Shown piece after piece: positions 46,186 to 54,392 of a stretch of DNA of 64,000 nt. The DNA is from JAWPMT01 sp965229785. GTDB taxonomy: Bacteria > Bacteroidota > Bacteroidia > Cytophagales > Cyclobacteriaceae. A model generated the notes under the pieces. It was given only the letters and a program-made list of their open reading frames with translations, had not been told where the DNA came from and ran no database searches. Each line of letters opens with the position of its first letter. The first letter of the stretch is position 1. The stretch covers positions 806,001-870,000 of the forward strand of contig CBDDJS010000001.1 of assembly GCA_965229785.1 (NCBI GenBank). The letters run 5' to 3'. Position numbers and translations under genes: made by a program.

Positions 46186-49002
46186 TTATTCATCTGATTC
46201 AGGGTAAAGTACAATCTTGATCATCTTGTCCAGATCAATCAACTCATTGGCTAAACGTTGCAAATTCTCACTGTTTAGGTTATTGACATAGGATTCATAA
46301 TTGTACCATTTGTCAAGATCGCCTTTGTAATAATAGTAAGTGTTCAGCCTGCTGATCCAGAATCGGTTTTGCTTCAGGCTTTCTTCCCAGTTCTTCAATT
46401 GGCCTTCCTGCACTTTCTTAATCTCATCTGTTTCAACGCCATTTTCCTGAATTTTCTTCACTTCATTGAGGGCGGCCTCAACCAGTCGATCTACGTTTTC
46501 CGGAGCACAGGGAAAGCTGATGTTGAATTGGTAATTATCATAAGGATTGCTGTTTGCCGTAGCTGAAGCCCCCGCGCCATAGACACCACTTTCATCTTCC
46601 CTTAACACTTCGATCAGGAGGTTGCTTACGACTTCTGCCAGTGATCGCCATTGATACCTGGTTTCATTATCAAGTTTTTTCTCTCCGCCAAACGTGATCC
46701 GGACGGTACTTTTCTGATCAACCCCCTTGTAGATTTTTTTGTCTAATGGTCCTTCAGGAGGGCGGATTCCCAGGTCGCGGAAGTTCTCCCGGTTTTCATT
46801 GCCTGGTAGTGAACCTAAATAGGTTTCGAATAGGGGAGTGGCTTCTTCCAGGTTGATGTTGCCTACAAAGAAAAATGTGAAATCGCCAGCGTTCGCAAAG
46901 CGTTCTTTATAAATCTCAAGGGCCTTGTCCTGAGATATGGCATTCAATTCTTCTTCCGTAGGAAAGCCGCCACCACGTGGGTGGTTTTGAGTCATGATGC
47001 GACTTACCTGATCCTGAAAGTAGAAATTAGGATTAACTTCCAGGTTTTTCAGAAAGGTCTTATTACGCTCCATGAAACCCATAAATGCTTCTTCGTCTTT
47101 TCGTGGTTGTGAAAAATACAAATGGGTCAGTTGAAGTAGGGTTTCTAAATCCTCAGGAGTGGATGAGCCTGAAAAACCTTCGCGTAAACTACTGATATAT
47201 GGTCGGACGGATACGTTTTTGCCGGCTAGTTTTTTATTCAATTCTACAGCTGAGAAGGCGCCAACTCCGCCCACAGAAGCTACTCCGGAAGCATTGGTTG
47301 CGGAAGGAGCGATATCATCGTCATACAAGGAACTGCCCCCCAGACTAAAGGCCGACATTTGAATTTCATCGTTTTTGAAGTCTGTGGATTTCACCACGAT
47401 TCTCATGCCGTTGGATAAAGTCAGTTCTGTAGTTTCTACAGTCTCATTGGTGGTGCTAGACACAACTTTACCAGCAGGCGGTAAAGAAGAAAGCAATGGC
47501 TCATCACTTACGGCATCTTCATAAGCAGTAATGGAAGACAAGTCCACATTATTGACCATGTCCAAAACATCTTTTTCAGAAGGCAATGTAACTCCCTCTT
47601 TATCAATCCCATTTATCAGAATTACACGATTTTCAGAAGTAATGAATTGAGTAGCAAGGGCATTGACTTCAGCAACAGTAATAGTCGGAACGATTTGTTT
47701 CAGGAATTCAAATTCGTAAGTAATGCCGGGGGAAGGCTCTTCTTCTAAATAGTGATTCACATATTCGGAAGTATAGCTCTGAGATTCTGTTTTGTCTTTT
47801 TCTTTTTCATAGTTCTCATACTCCGTAAGCATGTTTTGCAAGGTTCTGGAGAGTTCGGTTTCTGTGAAGCCAAACTTCCTGACACGTTCATTCTCGATAA
47901 CCAGCGTTTCCAGCCCTTGTTGAATTTTATCTTCTCCGACTACCGCAAAGGATGAATAAGAACTTGTACCTCTTACGAAGGACCCAAAACTTGAGCTTGC
48001 AAAAAGGAAAGGTGGTTTCGCCGTTTGCGTCAATTCCGAAAGTCGGGCATTCAGCATACGGTTGTAGATGGATTTTAAATAACTACTCCTGAAATCGCCC
48101 TGTGTCTTGATAGGTGAAGAAGGACGTTTGTAGATCATTTGAACAATGGTGTAGGGGTTTTCTATATCTTTCGTTACGGAGACCAATGTTTCTTTATGTG
48201 AAGGAACCGTGTTTGGCTCCTTCTGACGAGGATTTTTTACTGACTTGAGTCTGGAGAAACGCTTTTTGATTTCGCTTTCCATTTGATCAATGTCTATATC
48301 CCCTACGACAACCACCGCCATCAAGTCGGGTCGGTACCAATCCTTATAAAAACGTTTAACCTCCTCGTAAGAGGCATTTTCGATGATTTCTTTTTTCCCA
48401 ATGGGTAGACGTTCCGCATAACGAGATCCCTGGAAAAGCACAGGAAAGTATTGGTCTCGCATTCGTTGCTGGGCACCCTGTCCCAATCGCCACTCTTCAA
48501 TAACTACGCCTCTTTCTTTATCAACTTCTTCGTCATCGAAGGCGATACCACCGGCCCAGTCCTCCAATACGGTGAGTCCTTTCATTAACACTTCTTCATC
48601 ATCAGTAGGAATGGGGAGGATGTACACCGTTTCATCGAAACTTGTATAGGCATTGAGGTCTGCTCCAAATTCCACACCGATGGATTGCAGAAAGTCCACC
48701 AGGTCATTTTTTTCGAAATTTGTACTGCCATTGAAGGCCATGTGTTCAATGAAGTGAGCAAGGCCTAATTGCGACTCATCTTCCTGCATAGAACCGGCAT
48801 TGACTACCAGTCGCAATTGTGCCCGATTCTCCGGGTAACTGTTTTTTCTCAGATAATAGGTAAGCCCGTTATTCAACTTCCCAATTCTTACCGCTTTGTC
48901 CATAGGAATAGGAGCAGAAAGATCCTGAGCTGAGATGGCGAAGGCAGTAAGCAAGGTTACTGATACGAGTAGTTGTTTGATCGTGTGTGGCCAGACTTTC
49001 AT
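46186..49002 (-). CDS. M16 family (pitrilysin-type) zinc peptidase, secreted
   Basis: The 938-residue protein has a signal peptide (MKVWPHTIKQLLVSVTLL to ISAQ) and two M16 halves. The N-terminal half carries the inverted zinc motif H-F-I-E-H (H83, E86, H87) and the downstream glutamate in KERGVVIEEW. The C-terminal half lacks HxxEH, as usual. It is likely a periplasmic or outer-membrane-associated clamshell peptidase that digests imported peptides. I start at the ATG at 49002, which begins the signal peptide; frames from upstream starts add a polar 19-residue lead. It is the last gene of the MlaE-MlaF-membrane protein unit, 49 bp after the preceding stop. Confidence 0.92.
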   Translation of the reverse strand: MKVWPHTIKQLLVSVTLLTAFAISAQDLSAPIPMDKAVRIGKLNNGLTYYLRKNSYPENRAQLRLVVNAGSMQEDESQLGLAHFIEHMAFNGSTNFEKNDLVDFLQSIGVEFGADLNAYTSFDETVYILPIPTDDEEVLMKGLTVLEDWAGGIAFDDEEVDKERGVVIEEWRLGQGAQQRMRDQYFPVLFQGSRYAERLPIGKKEIIENASYEEVKRFYKDWYRPDLMAVVVVGDIDIDQMESEIKKRFSRLKSVKNPRQKEPNTVPSHKETLVSVTKDIENPYTIVQMIYKRPSSPIKTQGDFRSSYLKSIYNRMLNARLSELTQTAKPPFLFASSSFGSFVRGTSSYSSFAVVGEDKIQQGLETLVIENERVRKFGFTETELSRTLQNMLTEYENYEKEKDKTESQSYTSEYVNHYLEEEPSPGITYEFEFLKQIVPTITVAEVNALATQFITSENRVILINGIDKEGVTLPSEKDVLDMVNNVDLSSITAYEDAVSDEPLLSSLPPAGKVVSSTTNETVETTELTLSNGMRIVVKSTDFKNDEIQMSAFSLGGSSLYDDDIAPSATNASGVASVGGVGAFSAVELNKKLAGKNVSVRPYISSLREGFSGSSTPEDLETLLQLTHLYFSQPRKDEEAFMGFMERNKTFLKNLEVNPNFYFQDQVSRIMTQNHPRGGGFPTEEELNAISQDKALEIYKERFANAGDFTFFFVGNINLEEATPLFETYLGSLPGNENRENFRDLGIRPPEGPLDKKIYKGVDQKSTVRITFGGEKKLDNETRYQWRSLAEVVSNLLIEVLREDESGVYGAGASATANSNPYDNYQFNISFPCAPENVDRLVEAALNEVKKIQENGVETDEIKKVQEGQLKNWEESLKQNRFWISRLNTYYYYKGDLDKWYNYESYVNNLNSENLQRLANELIDLDKMIKIVLYPESDE

Positions 49003-49051
49003 GTTACAATTGTGTTTTTTCCCTTTGTCTATCATTAATGTATTCATTAAT

Positions 49052-49687
49052 TCACTCAAGATGTTGCGATTTTATGTCTGCGGCGATTTCTCCGGTTATT
49101 TTGACCAGTAAGTCCGCAAAATCAGCCAATTCCGCATTGGCACGATTGATGTAGGCATACTTTGGTTTCAATCGTAGCGTACCTGGCTGATAAAAATGCT
49201 CCATGCCAAGATCATACTCTGACGTGATGTATTGGTCGTAGAAATCATTGAATTCCTCTATGGTCTGAAGGAAATTTTGGTGTACAGTGTGAATTCTGGC
49301 GACCTTTTTGAAAGTGCTTATGTCAATTTCATTCAGAATACCACTTTGCATCATAGAGTGTACAATGGGCATTTTCCAATAGTCCCCCTTGATACTCATT
49401 CTGAGCGGAATCTTTTTTTTCAGGATCAAACTGTCAAATTGTTTGTCCCATTTTTCAAAAAGTACGATGAAGCCCTTGGCGTTTGACCTTTTTCCGGATT
49501 CATGAAAGCTTTGTAAGTCTTCATAGAGCGCCAGATAAATATCTTTTTGCTTTTGCGCGGCTTTATTTTGGTCATTTCGCTCGGTTAGCCAAAAGGCCAG
49601 AAAAACGCCTGAGAATACAACGGCAAATTCGAAAAGATACTTGTAAATAACTTGTAGTCGCTGCTGTCGGTTAGGTTGAGTACCCAT
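49052..49687 (-). CDS. Single-span membrane protein of unknown function (DUF6090-like N-terminus)
   Basis: This 211-residue protein has a basic N-terminus, one transmembrane helix (EFAVVFSGVFLAFWLTE, about 20-36) and a helical extracytoplasmic region. The opening YLFEFAVVFSGVFLAFWL and KDIYLALYEDL resemble Bacteroidota DUF6090-type proteins, but the match is only by eye. No MCE domain is present, so it is not MlaD. It starts six bases after the stop of the MlaF-like gene and is surely co-transcribed with it. A role with the lipid transporter is possible. Confidence 0.75.
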   Translation of the reverse strand: MGTQPNRQQRLQVIYKYLFEFAVVFSGVFLAFWLTERNDQNKAAQKQKDIYLALYEDLQSFHESGKRSNAKGFIVLFEKWDKQFDSLILKKKIPLRMSIKGDYWKMPIVHSMMQSGILNEIDISTFKKVARIHTVHQNFLQTIEEFNDFYDQYITSEYDLGMEHFYQPGTLRLKPKYAYINRANAELADFADLLVKITGEIAADIKSQHLE

Positions 49688-49693
49688 GATCAA

Positions 49694-50443
49694 TTATTCC
49701 GCTTTGATCTTCTTCATCAAACGTGTAGCAAATACGAAATCATTTAACTCGGGTACGTCCGTGTGCATGATGTCATCACTGGATCCTTCCCAAAGCTTAT
49801 CTCCCTTGAAAAGAAACATGATTTTGTCACCAATCTCAATCACAGAATTCATATCATGCGTTACCACAACAGTAGTCATGTTATACTCGTCCGTGAGGTC
49901 TTTGATCAGGTTGTCAATTCGAATAGAAGTCTGTGGATCGAGACCTGAGTTAGGTTCGTCACAAAAGAGGTAATTAGGCTGGGTAACGATGGCCCGTGCA
50001 ATGCCCACCCGCTTTTTCATGCCACCGCTGATCTCGGAGGGCATTTTTTGATTCACACCTTTCATGTCGACACGTTCCAGACAAAAATTGACCCGATCCA
50101 GCTTTTCGGAAGGAGCCATGTCCGTTAAAACATTGAGAGGAAACATGATGTTTTGTTCCACATTCATACTATCGAAAAGCGCACCACCCTGAAAGAGCAT
50201 ACCGATCTCACGTCGGATATCGGTTTGGATATTTTTATCGCCGTTGGTGAAATCCCGATCATTATAAAGCACCTCACCTAGATCCGGCCGAATAAGGCCT
50301 ACCATGTTTTTCAACAAAACACTTTTACCTGTGCCACTGGCGCCAATGATCAGATTGGCTTTCCCTTTCTCAAAGACGCCATCAATGCCGTTGAGTACGG
50401 ATTTACCGCCGAAGCTTTTTTTTATGTTCCTGACCTCTATCAT
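49694..50443 (-). CDS. MlaF-like ABC transporter ATP-binding protein
   Basis: The 249-residue ATPase has Walker A GASGTGKS (34-41), Q-loop Q85 in LFQGGALFDSM, the signature SGGMKKR (139-145), Walker B YLFCDEP (158-164) and the H-switch in VVVTHDM. The FQGGALFDS and SGGMKKRVGIARA segments are typical of the MlaF/TTG2A group, which powers retrograde phospholipid transport for outer-membrane asymmetry. It overlaps the MlaE-like permease gene by four bases (ATGA) and is followed within six bases by a membrane protein gene. No MlaD-like (MCE) gene lies in the window. Confidence 0.92.
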   Translation of the reverse strand: MIEVRNIKKSFGGKSVLNGIDGVFEKGKANLIIGASGTGKSVLLKNMVGLIRPDLGEVLYNDRDFTNGDKNIQTDIRREIGMLFQGGALFDSMNVEQNIMFPLNVLTDMAPSEKLDRVNFCLERVDMKGVNQKMPSEISGGMKKRVGIARAIVTQPNYLFCDEPNSGLDPQTSIRIDNLIKDLTDEYNMTTVVVTHDMNSVIEIGDKIMFLFKGDKLWEGSSDDIMHTDVPELNDFVFATRLMKKIKAE

Positions 50444-51183
50444 GCTCCTAAGTATTGCGCCAACAGATTGGCTAAAACATAATCTGCTGCAAGAATCCCA
50501 ATGCAGCTATTGTTGACCGCAGTAGTAGAAGCTACACCAACTTCCAGGGCGCCGCCTTTAATATAGAAACCTTTGAACGCGGATAAAGAAGCCACGACGA
50601 ATGAAAAGGCGATTGCTTTGATGATGGCGAAATAGATGGCAAAAGGTACGAAGTTGAGTCGAATTCCTGAGATGAAATCCGTACCGGTAATCACACCCAC
50701 CGTGGTACCTGCAATGTAGCCACCTACGAGTGTGAGAAACATGGAAATGATCACCAACATCGGGAACATGATCAGTGAAGCGATTATTTTAGGGAGTACC
50801 AGGTAAGAGGTTGCATTGATCCCCATCACTTCCAGGGCATCTACTTGTTCCGTAATTCGCATGGTTCCCAATTCACTGGCAATGTTCGACCCGATCTTTC
50901 CCGCAAATACCAGTCCGATAATAGTCGGAGATAGTTCCAATAGGGTCATGTCCCTCGCAACGTTGGCGATGATGAGCTTAGGAATGAACGGACTCACAAG
51001 GTTATAAGCAACCTGGATAGTTGTCACCGCCCCCATAAAGAGAGAAATGACTGTGACAATGAACACGGAATTATAACCTACCTTGATGCACTCATCCAGG
51101 GTAAGTGAAGCATAAGTCCGCAAAGACTCCATTCGCTTGAAAAGATTGCCAATGAAGATCACATAAAGACCCAGACTCTTCAT
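50440..51183 (-). CDS. MlaE-like phospholipid ABC transporter permease
   Basis: The 247-residue protein has an N-terminal amphipathic stretch and five membrane helices. Family segments include VISLFMGAVTTIQVAYN, GLVFAGKIGSNIASELGTMR and EQVDALEVMGINATSYLVLP; the last is the conserved EQ-DAL-VMG motif. MlaE forms the inner-membrane core of the Mla lipid transporter, as a dimer with MlaF. It is the first gene of the four-gene minus-strand unit, and its coding start faces the SDR gene at 51340, giving a 156-bp divergent promoter region. Confidence 0.93.
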   Translation of the reverse strand: MKSLGLYVIFIGNLFKRMESLRTYASLTLDECIKVGYNSVFIVTVISLFMGAVTTIQVAYNLVSPFIPKLIIANVARDMTLLELSPTIIGLVFAGKIGSNIASELGTMRITEQVDALEVMGINATSYLVLPKIIASLIMFPMLVIISMFLTLVGGYIAGTTVGVITGTDFISGIRLNFVPFAIYFAIIKAIAFSFVVASLSAFKGFYIKGGALEVGVASTTAVNNSCIGILAADYVLANLLAQYLGA

Positions 51184-51339
51184 AGGATCGTGTTGTTTTT
51201 GGGCAATAAAGTAGGGCGATTCACGCTCAAATCCGTTCGTTTTTGTTGATCAACTCTTGGAAATGCCAAACTAAACTATTTTGCATAACCTCTTGGCTAA
51301 ATCCACCTTAACTTTACACCGAATTTTACTAAAAAACGA

Positions 51340-52044
51340 ATGGAGCACAAGCTTGTTGTTGTTACCGGCGGAACAAAAGGCATAGGCCGGGCCATTGTTG
51401 AAGCATTTGCATCAGCCGGATATGCGGTTGCTACCTGTGCAAGAAATGAAGAGGATCTCGAACAGTTAAAAGAAGACCTGAAATCCAAAGAGGCCAAAGT
51501 TCATACTTGCAAAGCCGATCTTTCCGTAAGGGAAGACATAGATTCTTTTCTCGACTTTGTGCGGATGATCGGAAAACCTGTTTCTGTCCTGGTAAACAAT
51601 ACGGGTACTTTTCGACCTGGAGAGGTATTAAGTGAGGAGGAGGGTAGTCTCGAATTTATGATCGATACCAACCTTTATTCGGCTTATCATATCACCCGGG
51701 GAATAGCACCAGATATGAAAAGCCAGGGAGCCGGCCACATTTTCAATATTTGCTCTACGGCTAGTCTCATGGCTTATACCATGGGGGGGTCTTATTGTAT
51801 TTCCAAGTTTGCACTTTATGGCTTTTCCAAGGTACTCAGGGAAGAATTAAAGGAATCCGATGTTCGGGTCACTTCCGTTTTGCCTGGTGCGACGCTTACT
51901 CCAAGCTGGGATGGAATGGACATTCCTGAAGATCGTTTTATCAAGGCTCAGGACATTGCGAAATTGGTGGTTACTACAGCGGAGCTAAGTGCCGGAACTG
52001 TGGTAGAAGACTTATTGATCAGACCTCAATTAGGAGATATCTGA
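51340..52044 (+). CDS. Short-chain dehydrogenase/reductase (3-ketoacyl-ACP reductase-like)
   Basis: This 234-residue Rossmann enzyme has the NAD(P)-binding motif TGGTKGIG (9-16), the NNTG structural motif (86-89) and the catalytic S139, Y152 and K156 in the order expected for a classical SDR. The cofactor loop ATCARNEEDL, with an arginine after the second strand, suggests NADPH preference. It resembles FabG-like oxidoreductases by length and motif, but the substrate is unknown. The usual NNAG alanine is a threonine here, which is tolerated. ispG follows 53 bp downstream on the same strand. Confidence 0.9.
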   Translation: MEHKLVVVTGGTKGIGRAIVEAFASAGYAVATCARNEEDLEQLKEDLKSKEAKVHTCKADLSVREDIDSFLDFVRMIGKPVSVLVNNTGTFRPGEVLSEEEGSLEFMIDTNLYSAYHITRGIAPDMKSQGAGHIFNICSTASLMAYTMGGSYCISKFALYGFSKVLREELKESDVRVTSVLPGATLTPSWDGMDIPEDRFIKAQDIAKLVVTTAELSAGTVVEDLLIRPQLGDI

Positions 52045-52097
52045 TTTCTGTTTAACTATTTATAATTCCCGGGTGTTAACCCTTCAAATTGCTTGAA

Positions 52098-54071
52098 ATG
52101 GCGTCAATGGATCAGGTAGTAGCCAATACGAAATTGTACTGCAACAGCCTTACTGAATATTCGAGGAGAAAAACACGCGTTGTGAACATTGGTGATGTTC
52201 CAATGGGAGGTGACTATCCAATTCGCGTACAATCAATGACCACCGTGGATACGATGGATACAGAGGGTTCCATTGAACAGTCTATACGAATGATTGAGGC
52301 AGGTTGTGAGCTGGTAAGGATAACGGCCCCCAGCATCAAAGAAGCCCAGAATCTTGAACCCATAAAAAATGGTCTTCGGGAGAGAGGTTATCAAACACCC
52401 CTGGTAGCCGATATTCATTTCACGCCTAATGCCGCGGAACTGGCGGCCAAAATTGTGGAGAAGGTCCGCGTTAATCCGGGGAATTACGCCGATAAGAAGA
52501 AATTTGAGGAAATAGAGTACACGGACGCGGGTTACGAGGCTGAACTCGAGCGTATTCGGGAGAAATTCACACCACTGGTACAGATATGTAAGGATCATGG
52601 TACGGCTATGCGTATCGGTACCAATCACGGGTCACTTTCCGATAGGATCATGAGCCGATATGGGGATACCCCAATGGGTATGGTGGAGTCAGCGTTGGAG
52701 TTCCTACGCATTTGTGAAGACCTCAATTATTACGATATCGTTCTTTCTATGAAGTCCAGTAACCCACAGGTGATGGTGCAAGCCTATCGCATGCTGGTAC
52801 AAAAAATGGATGAGGAAGGATTGCAGCCGTATCCTTTGCATCTGGGAGTGACGGAAGCAGGAGAGGCTGAAGACGGAAGGATTAAATCCGCCGTTGGAAT
52901 CGGCACGTTGCTGGAAGATGGTCTCGGAGATACCGTTCGTGTTTCACTCACCGAAGAGCCTGAAGCAGAAGCTCCGGTTGCTGCTATGTTGATTAATCAA
53001 TTGAGTGGTAGAGAAAATCATGCTCACGTTCAATCGATAGAAGAATACCCCATTGACCCTTATGCTTATGCAAGGAGGGCTACTCAGGAAGTAGATAATT
53101 TCGGTAAGGAGAATGTGCCCAGAGTAATTTCTGATTTCAGCCAATTTGAAATTAGGGAGATGGCAGACCTTAAAGGCATTGGTCATTTCTATTTGCCTGC
53201 AACTGATAAATGGGGAATGAATGACCTTGGCGCTGACTACATCTATTCTGGCCAGAATAAGGTTCCGTTCATGTTGCCTAATGGGTTGAAGGAGATTGTG
53301 GATTATGAGGTGTGGAAGGAAAATCATGATCAAAATATATTTCCTCTTCTGCGATTTGAGCATTTAGATAAGGATACAAATTTTCATCCGGTTCTCAATT
53401 TTCTGATCGGTCGGCCCGATCAAATAGAAGGATTTAACCCGGAACTTGTTAAAGAGAAGGTTGTATTAATCCTGGAGACCGACAATGCCCACGCAATGGC
53501 ACACCTAAGAAGAGGGTTTGTCCATTTGATGGAACGCGACATTCAATTGCCCGTAGTGATCAAAAGAGCCTACGACGTTGATACAGTAGATCGTGTCATG
53601 TTGGCGGCATCTACTGATGCAGGAGGTTTGCTCGTAGATGGCATGGGGGATGGGATCATGCTGAGTGCAAAAGATGTTCCAACTACTGCAGATATCAAGC
53701 TCTTGAATGATACGTCTTTTGGGATCCTGCAAGCTGCGAGGACACGTATCACTAAAACCGAATACATCAGTTGCCCTTCTTGCGGCCGGACTTTATTTGA
53801 CCTGCAAGAAACAACTGCCATGATACGTAAACGGACAGATCACCTGAAAGGCGTCAAGATTGGCATCATGGGTTGCATTGTGAATGGGCCAGGGGAAATG
53901 GCCGATGCGGACTATGGATATGTCGGGTCAGGAAAAGGAAAGATCACCTTGTATAAAGGGAAAGAAGTGGTAAAAAGGGCTGTTCCTTCTGAACATGCGC
54001 TGGATGAATTGATCAATGTGATCAAAGAAGATGGTGCATGGATAGAGCCCGAAGTTGTAAGTCAGTTTTAA
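52098..54071 (+). CDS. ispG: 4-hydroxy-3-methylbut-2-enyl-diphosphate synthase, long form
   Basis: IspG (GcpE) reduces methylerythritol cyclodiphosphate to HMBPP in the MEP isoprenoid pathway using a [4Fe-4S] cluster. The protein is about 657 residues, the long form with a central insertion typical of Bacteroidota, chlamydiae and plants. The N-terminal TIM barrel starts PIRVQSMTTVDTMDT, and the ADIHFTP, RVNPGNY and GTNHGSLSDR segments are intact. The cluster cysteines C559 and C562 (CPSCGRTLFDLQ) and C593 (GCIVNGPGEMADADYG) are present. I chose the ATG at 52098; the one at 52107 and a TTG at 52089 are possible. A small membrane protein gene follows after nine bases. Confidence 0.96.
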   Translation: MASMDQVVANTKLYCNSLTEYSRRKTRVVNIGDVPMGGDYPIRVQSMTTVDTMDTEGSIEQSIRMIEAGCELVRITAPSIKEAQNLEPIKNGLRERGYQTPLVADIHFTPNAAELAAKIVEKVRVNPGNYADKKKFEEIEYTDAGYEAELERIREKFTPLVQICKDHGTAMRIGTNHGSLSDRIMSRYGDTPMGMVESALEFLRICEDLNYYDIVLSMKSSNPQVMVQAYRMLVQKMDEEGLQPYPLHLGVTEAGEAEDGRIKSAVGIGTLLEDGLGDTVRVSLTEEPEAEAPVAAMLINQLSGRENHAHVQSIEEYPIDPYAYARRATQEVDNFGKENVPRVISDFSQFEIREMADLKGIGHFYLPATDKWGMNDLGADYIYSGQNKVPFMLPNGLKEIVDYEVWKENHDQNIFPLLRFEHLDKDTNFHPVLNFLIGRPDQIEGFNPELVKEKVVLILETDNAHAMAHLRRGFVHLMERDIQLPVVIKRAYDVDTVDRVMLAASTDAGGLLVDGMGDGIMLSAKDVPTTADIKLLNDTSFGILQAARTRITKTEYISCPSCGRTLFDLQETTAMIRKRTDHLKGVKIGIMGCIVNGPGEMADADYGYVGSGKGKITLYKGKEVVKRAVPSEHALDELINVIKEDGAWIEPEVVSQF

Positions 54072-54080
54072 CCAATTTCA

Positions 54081-54311
54081 ATGATGCAAGAGGAAAATAA
54101 GCAGGAAACGGTTAGTAAAGCCGAACCGGAGGAAAAGAAAGGAGCTGGCTATTACTTTGGATTCATGGATGTACTTACTTATTACTTCAGGAAACCAGAT
54201 CCTTCTCGTCCAAGGAATTTCAACCTTCGGGCCATGCACACGATCAACAAAATCTCTATTCTGTTATTCTTGTTCGCATTGATCATTTGGATCATTCGAA
54301 GACTCGGATAA
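54081..54311 (+). CDS. DUF6728-like small membrane protein downstream of ispG
   Basis: The 76-residue protein has an acidic-basic N-terminal third, a conserved-looking core FMDVLTYYFRKPDPSRPRNF, a linker and one C-terminal transmembrane helix (ISILLFLFALIIWIIRR). The layout and the segment VLTYYFRK.DPSR match small Bacteroidota DUF6728-type proteins; I assign it by pattern. Function is unknown. It starts nine bases after the ispG stop and is probably translated from the same message; a second ATG three bases on could be the start. Confidence 0.78.
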   Translation: MMQEENKQETVSKAEPEEKKGAGYYFGFMDVLTYYFRKPDPSRPRNFNLRAMHTINKISILLFLFALIIWIIRRLG

Positions 54312-54323
54312 AGTTAAAACTTC

Positions 54324-54351
54324 CTCACCCTTCCTGATCAACAGGGGTGAG
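54324..54351. terminator. Possible terminator hairpin between convergent genes
   Basis: CTCACCC (54324-54330) pairs with GGGTGAG (54345-54351) around a 14-base loop. It lies between the convergent stops at 54311 and 54393. A T-tract (CTTTTTTCT) follows only 10 bases later, so efficiency is uncertain. Confidence 0.5.
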
Positions 54352-54392
54352 TGATGAAGCTTTTTTCTATTCTGGAGATAAGGAAAATACTA

